From: Paraphysoderma sedebokerense
Lineage: Eukaryota; Blastocladiomycota; Physodermatomycetes; Physodermatales; Physodermataceae
Length of the DNA: 64,000 nt
Direction of reading: 5' to 3'
NCBI GenBank assembly: GCA_025602915.1
Contig: JAHLJZ010000008.1
Span: 124,001 to 188,000 of the forward strand
Shown: positions 39,901 to 52,500 of the stretch, piece after piece
Layout of the letters: each line of letters opens with the position of its first letter
How positions within the stretch are numbered: position 1 is the stretch's first letter
Position numbers and translations under genes: made by a program
The notes under the pieces: model-generated
Databases searched by the model: none
What the model was told of the DNA's origin: nothing
What the model saw: only the letters and a program-made list of their open reading frames with translations

Positions 39901-42137
39901 TCTAACGGTAAGTGCGTTAGGAACGAAACCTCAGCTCCTCAACCTTGTACTATATTCTGGGAGCACTCCGTACTTAGATAAAGCATTAAAGAAACGTACA
40001 ATACATCAGATGCAGCACTGATATCATTTGTTTGGGACCCTCCTTTCTGTTTTGCAAGCCGAGCCTTTTTCCCATTAGTCCCCTTCTTTGGGGACGATGT
40101 CTTCTTTCTTTTTTTGGTCTCTGACACGATCTGTACTTCGTCGTCTTCATCGCATTTATCTTCTGCTTCGGTACTTATCTTTGTTACTTTTCGTTGTGTT
40201 TGAGTCTGTTCAGTATCTCCATTATTACCATCATCGATACTTCCATCATTTTCTACGTCGGAATGTAACTCTATGGGTTCTTGGTTTTGTGGATCGGAGG
40301 CTGCATTGTTAGGAGGTGACCTCTTTGACGAAGCAGTCGGACGAAGTTTTCCTAACTTCAAACTAGAATCGGCCGTATCAAAATCATTTGCATTTGAGGA
40401 AGACAGTCTCAGCGGAGTTACGGTTTCATCGTTCAGAGCGATCCATTGGTTTTGGCTAATGAGAAGTCGGTCGTAAGTAAAAAAGGATTAATAACAGGAC
40501 ACTTCCCACAGGAAGGGTGGGGAGGTGAGGTCATACTTGGCATCCAACACGTAGGCAATGTAATGCCCAAAATTGGCACTCTGTCCTTTATGTACTAATA
40601 CTGCGGTTAATTTGTACACCAACTTTTTATCTGATGGCTTTGTTTGATGAACATCAGCAGTATTGTCGACAAACTGACTCATATCGAGTACATCCGGAAA
40701 CCGCACAGAAGCGTGTACTTTCTTTTTAGCCATGGATTTAATATCATAGACGAACCTCATGAGTTGAAAGTTCAACACACTTGGTAGTTTTCGGATTTTG
40801 ATGCGTCGACTCGCGTCTCGCTTTTCTGAACATTTCGAGCAAAAGTATTGGTTTGCCGAAGTTAATATTTCTTCCGATAAATAATTTTGAATGAGTGTTT
40901 CAATTGGGACGTTGTTCTGAACCGAAAGCGAACCATTATTAGCATAGTTAGCTCAGAGAAGTGCGGGAATGTATGGCATGTGTTCACCTTAAGATGCAGC
41001 TCAATCTCTTCGAATGAGACTTCTCGACATGATTCGGTTTTGCAGGCACTACACGTCGTGGCATACGCAATTTTACCTTCAAACTAGAACAAACGATGAG
41101 CAATGTTTCCTATGAGATCCGTATTTCGTTTGGCACAAAACGTACTCGTTCGCGGATACTCCGCTGCAGCGATGTTCCTTGTAAATGTGATTCTACCATT
41201 CCGAGAAACAATTTCGAAAATCTAAGAGCAGCTTTTAATACTTCCGATCAAACAAATTTAAATGACGACAAACGCACTCTTGACTGTCCTGCTGAACGCA
41301 TTCTTTTAGCCCTAAACTTTGGACAAGCTTAGATGGACTATACGACGCTCTCTTCCCATATTGCATATTTGCAAACGTCAATTGCAATAATGCTATCGGA
41401 TTTCTCTCCATCGGGATAGACGGGGGCGTCGGTAACGAATATATCCGCTGGCGCAATGTCGTATCGTGGAACCACACCTGGACGTATGGCGTTATTATTG
41501 ATATCCGCGACGATAAAAGAAATATCTCATACTTGTAACAAGCTGTTCAGATAACAAGTTGCTCCTAGGTTCTTTTAAACGAACAAGTCCATGATCAATA
41601 ATTATAACGACTTGACTCTTGATTCTTGTCAGGACATACCTTCAATCCAACATGCATGCCTTTTTCCCGTTTGGTACTACCCAATATAATCAATTTTGCC
41701 TTATCTTTATCGTTCCATTTTTTGCATTCTAAAAACTTTTCAAAGGCATCTACATGATATCAATGGATGAATTCAAACCGTTTCGGACTCACATAACCCT
41801 CCCGATGTAACCGGAAATCTCTAATAATCTCATCATTCAAAACTGTAAGATCCTCACCTTCCGATTCCCACACCTCTAGTCCTAAATAATTCAAACAATT
41901 TGGATTATCTTTACACCTCGCCGGACCACACTTATAGCTCGATGTCGGCGTCGAACGGTCTTTAGTTGATTTTGCTCCTCTGTTACAACAAATTGGCCGA
42001 GACGGGGTTGACTCGATTCCATAGACCATCCGTAAATGAAAGGAAGTGATATCGGAAGGACTCGCTATATCGTCAACCCAAGACCATGCTTCTTGGTCTG
42101 ATTTTTTGGTGAGGAAAGATTGTATTTTCCCCGCCAT
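36909..42137 (-). CDS. USP48: USP48-like ubiquitin-specific protease with DUSP, UBL, UIM and RanBP2 zinc finger
   Basis: A long multi-exon gene. The N-terminal block with LNYLGLEVW precedes the Cys box NLGATCYLNSLLQVWF (Cys codon 41554-41556) and QQDSQEFSKLFLGMVESHL. A zinc ribbon is suggested by TTCSACKTESCRE and FCSKCSEK. The His box is SANFGHYIAYV (His codon 40563-40565) and the end of the catalytic domain is WIALNDETV. An acidic/Ser-rich insert follows. DUSP-like modules come next (KPDYISEVKRISRYAA, YWISKSWWNEYRR, GPFYLISNAFLLQWKSYVDD). A ubiquitin-like domain contains LWYNGIELSDNAKSMGELGV. The tail has a UIM-like DDDDLAQAIANSLLD and a RanBP2-type finger WTCKRCTFANVGAAVCEICE. Start at ATG 42137 is chosen because upstream in-frame sequence has no ATG. 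Confidence 0.9.
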
Positions 42138-43120
42138 TGGGATCGAGCTCAACAGGATGAGATGCGAAGGGAAAATTGACGGCAGAGAGAGTTAGAACAG
42201 ATAAAACCAACGGATATCAAATGTTAAGTGCAACCATTACAAAGAGGGAATGCGTAGGTGGAGCGGAGGGAACGATGATGTCCTGTATTCAGCCACCACA
42301 GATCGTGCATTATGTTCTTTACACCCTCCTCACATAGTGAATAATTACATTTCGAACAAGCCTAACCATTCTGCATTGTATGTATCCTTCAAAAAATTAG
42401 ATAAGGCGAAATGATATCAGTTGCCACTCGCTTGATTGTCCTCCAGCACTCCTCCAGCTGGATGATTTGAAGCAATGAACGGCCCATCAACGATAGATCG
42501 TGATTACTTTTCTTGAAAGACAAGCCTACTCTATTTCTCCTTAAATCCGCAAATAAAGTATATGTCAAGATAAAATGAGCAAAATGGAAGAATTTCCTCT
42601 GTACTGCAAAATTTTCTAACTTGACGCGCTTCTGAAAGCCAGACGTTAGTGTTCACTCTTGACATGCTTAACTGCTTTTGTAATGTTAAAAACCGAAATT
42701 TCATTATCACAGATATAATATCAATAGAACAGTATAATATATACAGAGCACATGACTATAAAATCCAGCATTTTTAAACCCCCAATACCATAAATATGTG
42801 TAAAGAACATAATATAAACTTAGATATGGAGTTACAGATTGATATTTCGTACAACTTGTTAATAAAACCATCATTTGAAACTTTTCCGAATCCCCCGGCT
42901 CTGATTCTTATGCATCAGTAGTGACTACCACTCATTGAAAAAATGAGTTGTCGTCTACGTCAGTAAGAGGAAGCCGTATTGTCATACAATTGAGTAGAAC
43001 ACCAATTTTAGAAACAGAAAATAGAAGTGAATGATAATACTATAATACATGGTAAATTCAAAAATTCACAACACAATGGTCGGTTGTCCGAAAGTGATTG
43101 CCAAGTAAGGAATCCCAAAC
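42138..43120. other. intergenic, nothing recognised
   Basis: 983 bp, AT-rich in its second half. No gene, tRNA or repeat is recognised on either strand. It contains the USP48 promoter and the 3' flank of the Ser-rich gene. Confidence 0.5.
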
Positions 43121-44776
43121 TTAATATGTTGTCCCCTCCAAATGGAAGTGACAGTGATTGAACAAATTTTTTTGCATTGATGACCCGGATGCCGGAAAGT
43201 GATTCATCCACAGACTTTCAGTCGGATTGAATGCTGATTTGGTTCGGTCACTCACCAACATGGCTATTTTGGATGAATCCGGGGAAGATACGGTACTACT
43301 ACAAAATGATGAGGTCGATGTTGTGGATGTGTCGGTGGTGTAATTCGCAGAAGAGGCAGCGGACCGATCTGAAATTGGAGACGAAATGGTAGGGGGTGTG
43401 CGGACAAGGGAAAGACGCAGGGCAGGCACACGCAGCGCATGAGGTGGAGGATGTATGCTAAATTTCGGTAGGAAATCTTCGGACGACTCCTCGTCTGAAG
43501 AAGCGACATCAGACGTCAGGTCTTTAGAATTGATAGAAAACTGATGCAGCTTTGTCGAAACAATATCCATATCGAAGGGTTGCGATACTGCATGAATGTC
43601 GTCAGAACCTTGAAAAGGCGGAGGGGGACGATATCGATCATAATCGTCCGACGATTCGGAAGACCAATTGACGTCTAGATCCAAATCATCATCAAACGAA
43701 GAAGAAAAATCCAATGGACGACTGTCTGAATTGGAGTTGTCAGACTCTATCAATCCAAACACATAATCCGATTCTTGATCAGTCAATTGGGCGTGTTCAA
43801 GATTGAATGCTTGACCGTCAAAGTCATGTTTGATACAATCTAACGAGGGAAGAGGTTCCGGTTCTTCAAAGATTCGCATGGCGAGCGTCTTAATGGGCGA
43901 TCTGAGGTTTAGAAGAGATACCGAGGAGGATTCAGAAGAACATTCCGAATCTTTTGGCGTAGCATAGACATTGGCTTGATAATAATTGGGCGACTCCCAT
44001 ACTTTGATCTCTCTTTCTCTATTTCCATCTTGACGGTATACATTGTTCAGAGTTTCTTGAACTTCAGTATTGTGATATAGCTGTCCTGGAAAATGCATTG
44101 ATGCTTTGTCAACGTTTCCACGGTTTGACCTCTGCGAAGTGGAAACCGGGGTAGCCAATAACTTGTTTTCGGAGTGCTTGTCTCTATCCTGCTCGGCTGT
44201 CCTGGGTTCTTCTTCTGCGTATGGGGCGAATATACTGGCGGTTTCCTCATACGAGCCATCAGAAGATCTAAGATCAAGCAACATTTGGGATGGTCGAAAC
44301 TTTTTGGACGAAGGATGAGAAGTAGAGGATGTGTGCAACGGAAATGGTGGAGAACGTAAGGCTGCCTTCTGTGTGGAACGAGCTCCATGTTTTGTTTGGC
44401 TTTGAGCCGAGGATGAATGCCGTATTGTTGATGCAGAGTTTGTGGGTTTGGTATATGCAGAGAGCGAAGATGAAGAGACTGCGGATGAGTTTTGTTGAAA
44501 TTGCGATTTAGTTGAGGTATCTGTTGTACTTCCATGTCGTTTGAAGTTAGAGGTGACACTTGACTTGGGCTTTGTTACTCTGGCGCTGGTATCTGTTCGG
44601 AGTATGGGAAGTGTGGTCTTAACCACTGGCACTGTCGCTTTGAGATTAGTTGTAGTTGATGACTTATATGTCGTTGGATGAGCATTAGTCGCATTTGACG
44701 AAACTCTGGACTTTTCGTTGTTAGAGTTTGTTAGCCTTGACGGCTTTTGTTGCGTCGAGTTATACTTTCCGAGCAT
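43121..44776 (-). CDS. Ser/Thr-rich low-complexity protein, unknown
   Basis: One open frame of 551 codons starting at ATG 44776. The first 250 residues are rich in Ser, Thr, Asn and Lys, with no hydrophobic segment. The middle has LRSPIKTLAMRIFEEPEPLP and an acidic patch (DFSSSFDDDLDLDVNWSSES). The last quarter is Ser/Thr/Pro-rich. I recognise no domain. The run MLGKYN at the start and the SP/TP sites suggest a phosphorylated intracellular protein, which is speculation. A strong donor-like GTGAGTGA lies at about 43257, so the last 45 codons may be intronic and the true C-terminus different. Confidence 0.6.
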   Translation of the reverse strand: MLGKYNSTQQKPSRLTNSNNEKSRVSSNATNAHPTTYKSSTTTNLKATVPVVKTTLPILRTDTSARVTKPKSSVTSNFKRHGSTTDTSTKSQFQQNSSAVSSSSLSAYTKPTNSASTIRHSSSAQSQTKHGARSTQKAALRSPPFPLHTSSTSHPSSKKFRPSQMLLDLRSSDGSYEETASIFAPYAEEEPRTAEQDRDKHSENKLLATPVSTSQRSNRGNVDKASMHFPGQLYHNTEVQETLNNVYRQDGNREREIKVWESPNYYQANVYATPKDSECSSESSSVSLLNLRSPIKTLAMRIFEEPEPLPSLDCIKHDFDGQAFNLEHAQLTDQESDYVFGLIESDNSNSDSRPLDFSSSFDDDLDLDVNWSSESSDDYDRYRPPPPFQGSDDIHAVSQPFDMDIVSTKLHQFSINSKDLTSDVASSDEESSEDFLPKFSIHPPPHALRVPALRLSLVRTPPTISSPISDRSAASSANYTTDTSTTSTSSFCSSTVSSPDSSKIAMLVSDRTKSAFNPTESLWMNHFPASGSSMQKNLFNHCHFHLEGTTY

Positions 44777-46505
44777 CGTCGTAAAAGTGAACCTGATATT
44801 ACAGCGACTTAACTGTTTTGAGTAGTAGGAACAAAGACGACGAGTTAATAGGGCATTAGTTTATTCGGCATACAGGGCTAGGGATATGATGTATGCGGTC
44901 TCAGCATACCTCGGTAGACAGGGCGGCAATAAAAAGCGGGGAGGAAGGGAAGCAGGAGTGTGCGACAGTGGGTTAAGCCAAGAGCATCATCGTGGTGTCT
45001 GGTGATGGTATCCTGGAGGTGGACGGTAGATGGTATGTGGGGATGGTAATGCGAGATGGTGTGGGAACAGGCGATATTAAAAGAGGTGAATGGGGTGAAT
45101 GTGGAGATGGTGAATGGGGTGAACCGCAACAAAGTGGAGAATGCGCCGATCCCTCTCTGTTCCCTCGCGCCCGTCTTCCCTCTCGCCCCTGCCATCACTG
45201 GCCATCTCTCGTCTGAAATTGGTATTCTTATCTCTGACAATGCAATCATGTATGCACATCCTCACTCACATCCTCACTACATCCTATTGCTTTCTCTTAA
45301 TTCTAGCCTCTCTATTGCACTGGCAATGTCACATCTACGTACTATGCACATACTCTGTGACTGTTTGAATAACTCAACAGAGACAACAACTACCATTCTG
45401 CTTGGCCATCACTCATACGTACGTGATTGCGATCCTGCATCTTCATAATTCATACCTCTACATTTTCTATCATCGCAACCTTATTATTTGTATTAACTTT
45501 GTCCTTTATGAAGTGATAAACATCGCTCGTGGCGCAGCATGGCGTTCTCTTATGCATCCCGCGCTTTGAACTCGGTCGATCTCTGGTTGATCCCAAAAAC
45601 TCTCGATCTCGCTCGAGTCTCGGCAGTGTCTCGACCGATAAACATTCAAATAACTCGTGAAGAAACCGATCTCAAAAATTACCCAGTGGGTTATTAGACC
45701 AAAGACGATGTCACGACAGAGCGTCTCATCACACTTCATAAATGACCAAGATTCGTCAGTGGTGCGTGACTCCGTACTCCGTCCCAAAGCAAGGGCCATC
45801 CTTTGTCGTCTAAATCTTTGTTCCTCCTGATCCCCTCCGTAGAGACGTCCCAAGTTTTACTCCTAGCGCAGAAGTATGGCTTAAAGGCTCCGTTACTGCT
45901 GCGTTCTTGTGTCTCAGTTTGCGTCTGACAGATGACGCAAGGCGGGTGTGTATGCATCCACAACAGGTAGTCGCGTGTCGCAAGGAAGGAAAGAACAGAG
46001 ATCATACCGATGAGCATGGTTTATTAGATTATGTAGAGCATGAAACATATTCTAAGCAGCATTTTGTTGCATTGTATGATTTGTAGAAGCACTCTTGATC
46101 TCAGAACTTCCCACTTCCCAGCACTCCACATCAATATCGTCAGACGTCAACACGTAAACCTGATGATCTGATCCCAATGTGCACACGGCACACACCAATA
46201 GAGCATCAAGTGAGATCAAGTGGGTTTACTAGCAGAAACAAATGTGCCAAACGAAAAGTTCTGGTTAAACTTTGACCGAGAAAAGGCAGCACTCATTTTC
46301 CTAAATATTTATTAGAGTCTAGAAATACAGCATACTAAATCTTCAGATTATTTGAGAGTTAAAACCCCGTTATGGCGGCAACGCTCATTAAGAAGAAATG
46401 GCTATATCTAATATGGCGTCATTCCAAACAAGTTTGACTGCTATTATAATTCGACGAATTGATTAATTATGAGCTACTCTCCGGTCAGGAGGACAGAGGT
46501 AAAAT
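44777..46505. other. long intergenic region with degenerate repeat
   Basis: 1.7 kb. Between 45000 and 45130 the plus strand is a purine-rich, degenerate repeat of GGTGAATGG/GGAGATGG units; the open frames on both strands there (44878-45249, 45056-45448) are products of that composition. At 44892-44911 GTATGC and GCATAC form a short inverted repeat. A weak candidate gene at 45736-46017 is listed separately. Confidence 0.45.
45736..46017 (-). CDS. hypothetical small ORF, 93 residues
   Basis: An ATG-initiated frame on the minus strand. It starts with a mildly hydrophobic MLIGMISVLSFLATRDYLLW and has four Cys, including a CVIC pair. The length is weak evidence and another frame on the same strand (45506-45853) overlaps it. 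No family is recognised and no splice partner found. It may be noise. Confidence 0.2.
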   Translation of the reverse strand: MLIGMISVLSFLATRDYLLWMHTHPPCVICQTQTETQERSSNGAFKPYFCARSKTWDVSTEGIRRNKDLDDKGWPLLWDGVRSHAPLTNLGHL

Positions 46506-48148
46506 TTAAAGGGATGTATCAGGCTCCAAAGGGATGAGACCTACACCAGAGAGAACGGTTAGCACGAGCGAAATCTGACTGAGAAAGCTAAGATGTTATG
46601 GTACAGTACCAAGTGTATTAAACATCACTTCATCGTCTGAGAAGTCGTTATTTTGGGTAGTCAAAAGCTTGTCACCAGTGAAAATTGAGTTTGCGCCGGC
46701 CATGAAACAAAGGGTCTATAAAGTTAAGGAAGGAAACGATGAAGAAACATCAATCTGGTTAACACTGGTACACGTTACACTAAACAGAATAAAATACATA
46801 CCTGTTCCGGCATGCTCAATCTAACTCTTCCGGCGCTCAATCTCACCATACTTTTCGGCATTATGATTCTCGCGGTCGCAATCATTCTTACAAGTTCCCA
46901 TACTTTCACCAATTCTTGTTGTTCGAGAGGGGTGCCTTCAACAGGCACAAGCGCATTCACGGGTACAGATTCAGGATGTGATGGTAAAGTAGACAGGGTA
47001 TGAAGCATATTAATGCGATCAATGTGGGATTCGCCGAGACCAATGATGCCACCGGAACACACTGACGAGAAAATAGCTAATTAGTAGAGCATGCAGAGTG
47101 ACGAAGGTAAACTTGAGAAAAATATACCGTTTATACCGGCTTCGCGGACATGAGAAAGTGTTTGGAGGCGATCATCGTAGCTTCTTGTTGTAATGATCTA
47201 AAATAGAAGCTTAGACATTTACGCCACTATCATAAAAATCATATCTCAACTAACCTTAGGATAAAACTCCCGCGAGGTATCGAGGTTATGGTTATAAGCC
47301 GTTAACCCAGCTTTTTTGAGGTCTTTTGCCTGGTCTTCTGAAATCATACCCAACGTACAACACACTTCCATCCCCATTCCCTTGATCTCTGTTACCCAAT
47401 TCAAAATTGTCTTAAAATTTGTTTTTCGACCATTCATGTCTCTCCAAGCTGCACCCATACAGAATCGAGTACTGCCAGCTTCCTTCGCTTTTCGTGCGGC
47501 CGCTAGGACGTCGTCAGTGGACATGATCTTTTGAGCTTTTACGTTGGTGGTGTACTTTGACGATTGCTAGACACAATGAAAGACTCCGAGTCAGAGGATC
47601 CCAGCGAATAGTATGACAAGGTGATAGAATATAATTACAGGACAATAAGAGCAATCTTCACTACAACCACCTGTTTTGACGGACAACAGGGTACATTGTT
47701 GAACGGCCAAAGGATCGTGATTGTGTCTATGAGTATAAGACTTTATCAATCAGAAAGTCAGTCTTCATATATCGTCGCAACAGTCGAGATTGTACAGCAA
47801 TATAGTTGGCAGAAAATGAATACAAACTCCATAGAACAATAGATCCATCAAAGGTGAGTTATAGATTGCCTTGACTTCGTCCAATTTCCAATCATTTCTA
47901 AGCGATTGTGCACTGTTCAAAGCATGCTTTGCTGCGGCGGATAGTGGACGGTTATTTTGCCTTTTATCGTTGACTTGAACTGCTTGTCCTTGGTTTGGCG
48001 GAAGATACGAATCTGGGGTAACGGGTGAGGTGACGACGTCGGCTTGCTTCGAGTTGGAAGAAGAATGCAAGGTGCGGATAACGGATAAAGATCGTATGTT
48101 ACTGAAAATACGAAAAGAGGAGCGGGAGAAGGGGACAAGAGCAGTCAT
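46506..48148 (-). CDS. BIO2: Biotin synthase, mitochondrial
   Basis: Several exons on the minus strand join in frame. The head [20 protein letters not shown] is a good mitochondrial presequence. The radical-SAM cluster motif is [12 protein letters not shown] (CxxxCxxC). Before it, [20 protein letters not shown] matches the family block; this needs an acceptor just before TCTTATAC at about 47715. Further blocks are [37 protein letters not shown] (2Fe-2S ligand region), [35 protein letters not shown] and [17 protein letters not shown]. The enzyme inserts sulfur into dethiobiotin. Its presence implies at least the last step of biotin synthesis. Confidence 0.95.
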
Positions 48149-48601
48149 TATTTCGTATGGGGTATTTTTAGATGTGGTATATATAGCTTAGATGAACAGA
48201 AGTCGGTTGTTTTGTGTCGAGGAGTGAAGGTCCCTGTGGCTGAAGATTTTCAAGCGTGAGCAATGATGATTCCTTCAATCTAATCATTAACCATATACCT
48301 TCACTATGTACTGCAGAGTTCCTTACGAATTGAAAATAGTAAAATCTTTAAATGTCAGACACTTATTAGAGTCCTATCGCTTCTCGGCAGAAAATCCTTC
48401 GTATGATGAGATGGCGCCTTTTGTGGTAAAGGGATCCGAAGATTCGTTATCGGATTTCCGTGTTGATCCGTTAAACACAATGCATCAATTCTTTTTGGGC
48501 TCAAAAATGAAGACCATATTCTACAGCTTTCACAAAGCTCATTTTACTATCTTTATTGTACAATTATTGTAATTCAGACTACACATTGTGAATGGTCTTT
48601 G
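48149..48601. other. intergenic, BIO2 promoter
   Basis: 453 bp between the BIO2 start and the stop of the next minus-strand gene. A plus-strand frame of 88 codons (48306-48572) has ordinary composition but no motif, no splice partner and no room for a promoter of its own; not called. Confidence 0.4.
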
Positions 48602-49353
48602 CTAGCTCGATGCAGTCGCGCTGTCAATAACTGCATTTTGGCCGTCCTTTGACTCCCGGTTCTTTTCCCATGGCTTTGGCCGTGGTTTTAATACACTCTT
48701 TGACGGTTCTTCTGTATTCAGTATATTAGGTATATGTCGAATTCCTGACAGAATGGAGGGATCAGTAACTCGTAAACTTATAGCATGGCTTCGCAATAAA
48801 TTGATGGGCTAAGCATACCAGGCACTGGCTTTCCTGCCGTTACTAATTCGATCACTTCTTGAAATGTTTTTGGATATGAGGGTTGGTCTTCAGACGAATC
48901 TGTACTTGGTGGTTCCGATTCAACTGGTTTCGTCCTCTCTGCTTCTCCCATATTCACTTTTGCCTCTGCATTATTATCGCTCTCTGCGCTGGATGTATCT
49001 TAGATATGACAAGTAAAAAAATGAAATCAGAAGGATTAATCATAGTATGAATTAACCAGATCCAGTCATGGCCGTCATTAAGAAGGAGTGGACGTACTGG
49101 TACTGCCTCCAGTTTTCTGCGGTTCGCCTCTGAGGGCACTGTTTTGTTGTTGGAGTTTAGGCTGTACGACCTTGACCCAATAAAATCTTTTTGCATTTTC
49201 TATAGCTTTTTCGAGTTCATCTTTAGATTTGTCCTTGTATTGTGACTTTATGGATTCGAGGCCCGACAGGAACGCTTGATCTGATTGGAAAGGATAGGTC
49301 TCAAAGGTTATATTATTCATTGAAGATTTGTTCGAGGATGGCGTCGTTGACAT
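48602..49353 (-). CDS. Pex39-like KPWE-motif protein (DUF5572 family)
   Basis: Three exons; exon 1 is 49353-49098, exon 2 starts at 48998 and ends at a donor inside KPVPG, exon 3 ends at 48602. The N-terminal part TFETYPFQSDQAFLSGLESI is followed by a helix ending FYWVKVVQP. The C-terminal part has TFQEVIELVTAGKPVPGIRH and then, after IPNILNTEEPS, SVLKPRPKPWEK. The IPGI-IPN spacing and the terminal R/KPWE box are hallmarks of the family that includes yeast YJR012C and human C6orf226, recently linked to peroxisomal PTS2 import as Pex39. The acidic linker is poorly conserved. The peroxisomal role is from family knowledge; the motifs are visible. Confidence 0.75.
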
Positions 49354-49507
49354 TGCCAGATATTACTGAGGTTTAATATTCCTTTAAAAAGAAGTATCGA
49401 AGTTTTAAGTGTAGAATTAGAGATCGTCGCGAGGGAATGGATTCAGAAATGGCGCCACTATTCATATCTTAATCCCTAAAAGCTTTAGGAAACGTCGGCC
49501 GAATCTT

Positions 49508-52500
49508 ATGTTATCATCACCGCCCACTAAGGTCTCTACCAAAATAAATCCGTTTGTACTCTATCGCTCATTGGCAAAGTCTATACCAAATGTCGCCATT
49601 TCTGAATCAGACTTCCTCGACCTCGCGAAATCACACTCACCCACACTAAAAACCAAGCGGAAACGATGCGAATTATACGGCGATCTACTATATAGATTAG
49701 GATCCGATGTTTGCCGTGCGTTTTGGAAAGGAGAGTTTAGGCCATTTGAGAAGGTGAAGGTATGGCTTCTAATGGTTGGTCTATAACAGCTGGACGATGT
49801 GAACGTGGAGACTACACTTCACAAATGATGGAAACTGTACTGGTTAAATCATGTAGCTAATGATATAATATTTATGACTAGGGTACCAAACATGATGCGA
49901 CTATCGATCAAATATGTCAGATTTTTGATCAAATCCTGTTACAGGAGCTTGAAGTATGCATCCTCAATTGGACACTTTTATCAACCGATACTAAGTAACT
50001 CAATTCTCTTTGGATCGTAGAAATTCGAATACCCGCATATCTTGCCAGATCGGACAATGTCCCTGAATCACCTAGAAATTATTCAATTTCTCGTCTTTCG
50101 GATAAACGAAAAATTTAAACCGTCGTCAAAGAAATCAAATTCATCGACAAAGGCTGCAGCCAACAGGAATACCCCTAACACTAAAAATATCCTGAAGTCA
50201 TCGACTCCTGCTCGTCCTGGGGTCATAAAACACAATTTAGCGGAATCCGTTTCGATAGATCTGTCGGATCGGAGTTCCGAGTCGAGTAATTCAACCTACA
50301 TGAATCCTTCCTCACCTTCGTCAACCAGCATATCAACTTCATTTCTCTCCGAAACTGCTTCATCTACAGACATCATAGCACAAGCAGCTCACAAAAGGTT
50401 ATTAGATAAACGTCTCATCAAAGCGCTCGATAATTCAAGCACAACTTTATCGACAACCAGCATCTCTGCGAATGACACAGGAGTGATTGACGACATACCT
50501 GACGCGGCAAATCGATTGACATATAAAAGTGCTAAAGATGAGACTGAATTGCATACCAGGGTATAGATAAATTTCTCATAAACATATTTCACCTGCTAAG
50601 ATCGTGTCGTAATGGATTCACCATACATATCGTTTCCAATATGATAGGTTGCCCAACTGGAAGCTGAGAACGCGAAATTGAAATCCGAATACTCAACGAT
50701 GAAGTCACTGTACGAATGCATTATCTCCGACCCACAATACTCTGCTGTTTCGCCTAATGTGTCGAATTCACTTCTGTCCGCATTCCCTTCATCTGATCCC
50801 AGTGCAACAACTTCCAATGAATCAACTGGTCGCTTCACTGATATTAATTTATTAAATCATCGCAGATTTGTGCTGATGAAGTCACAAATATGGCAGTTGG
50901 AACGACATGTGAGCTTTCTATACAATTCTGACGACCAATAGGTTAATAGATGAATTAATCGTAGTTTTCCATCCTGGAATACAGATCAACGCAAAATCGG
51001 CACTGGCCACTGGCCAAACAGGACTCATCGAGGAGCTCAACGAGTCTACGCAGACTTTAATGGCAATGCTAACAGAGTACTTTGCCTCGTCTCCTTCGTA
51101 CTGCAAAGCCAGCTCTTCATCAGACGAGAAGTTGCTTAAGGTGATTTACAAAATGTTGGAGACTATGAATCAAAGCATACAGCATCGATATATCGATAAA
51201 TTATCGGAATTCGAAAATTTGGAGAAAGAGAACCTATTCACTTTCGTTAACGAAGACTGGGGCAGTATAAAACAGGGTGGCGGGCAAATGAATCACAAAC
51301 CGGGAAGAAGGACTCTAACTCTTGCGGATATTTGCAGCGGTTTGTTCAACTCTGATAACTTTTACTTACTCTTCCATTGATATTAACCATTCTTATAACC
51401 GACATTATTGTCCGAATTTTGAATTTGTCATACGTTTCGAATAGGTGAAATCAAGCATCTTAACCTTCGACATATATCGCGACTGGAATCCCAGCTTTGC
51501 CAACTTCACGCGTTACTGTTACGATATAAGTCGTCAGTAGAAACATTTCGAGTGTCCCCTTTTATTCACCCTGATTCAAACGCCAACTCGTCGTCAGCAA
51601 GCTTTTCACCGCCTCTGTGCGAGAACATTGATGTACGTTTGACCAACTTCATGCTGTTACCAGGCATTCGATTCGATAATGAAAGAACATCTTCTGTATT
51701 CATATGTTAACTTTTTTCAATAGAGCACTATCAGAAAGTTTCAAAATGAGCTGATGAACCACCTCGAAAACTGTATTCATTCGACCATGTCCTTATCAAG
51801 TTTAGTTCCGACTTCGCCTGTGCCAGATTTAAATGATTGTAAGTGTGTACATTTTCCGGGGTGGATCATTCCCTCACTGACCCAGAACGGATATTTTAAC
51901 AGTACCGGCGCCGAATATCGAGTTGCCAACGTCCGACGAACTGATTGACATGTTGTTAGGCGGTGCAAATGTGTCTGCATCCGTTCGGTTTGTATCTACT
52001 TTCATCGATCACGTTGTCTTCTATCCTGCATCCATTTGCTTGTCTTCTATCACCCGCAGGGAATAGAAATGCTAATACGCTTCTGTCATAATTATATTAA
52101 TATGCAGACGATCCTTGAAAGCTAATACAATCAAGTTTCTGAAAACATTACGAATCTATCTGGTATGTAGTATCTGTTAAGTTCATCTTTCACGCATAAA
52201 ATCACCACCGCTATACATATGCCCTGACCTCATACACCTGATCTTGCAATCTAATTTAAACAGCAATCCCATTCTAATAAATTAGAAACGTCACAAACTG
52301 AATTGAAATACTATAAGACGGTGTTCAAGGACCAGGAAACACACATGGAAATTTTGATAAATGAATTGATGACGAAAGCTAAGAATTTGGAAAGACAAGG
52401 CGAAGGTGTGACAACGACTCTGTCGATTGGCAATACTCAGTATTCATTCCCATTTAACATTCTTTTTTATTTATTTATAGATATGAAATTGCCCCTTCAA

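Noticed and set aside
44892-44911. GTATGC...GCATAC inverted repeat as a terminator or structured RNA
   Set aside because: Six-base stem only, no covarying context, and intrinsic terminators are not expected in nuclear DNA.
44878-45448. Overlapping 123- and 130-codon frames on opposite strands
   Set aside because: They lie in the degenerate GGTGAATGG repeat and CT/GA-rich flank; biased composition keeps both strands open.
48306-48572. 88-codon plus-strand frame between BIO2 and the Pex39-like gene
   Set aside because: Gene-like composition but short, no motif, no splice partner, and located in a promoter region; chance frames of this length are common here.
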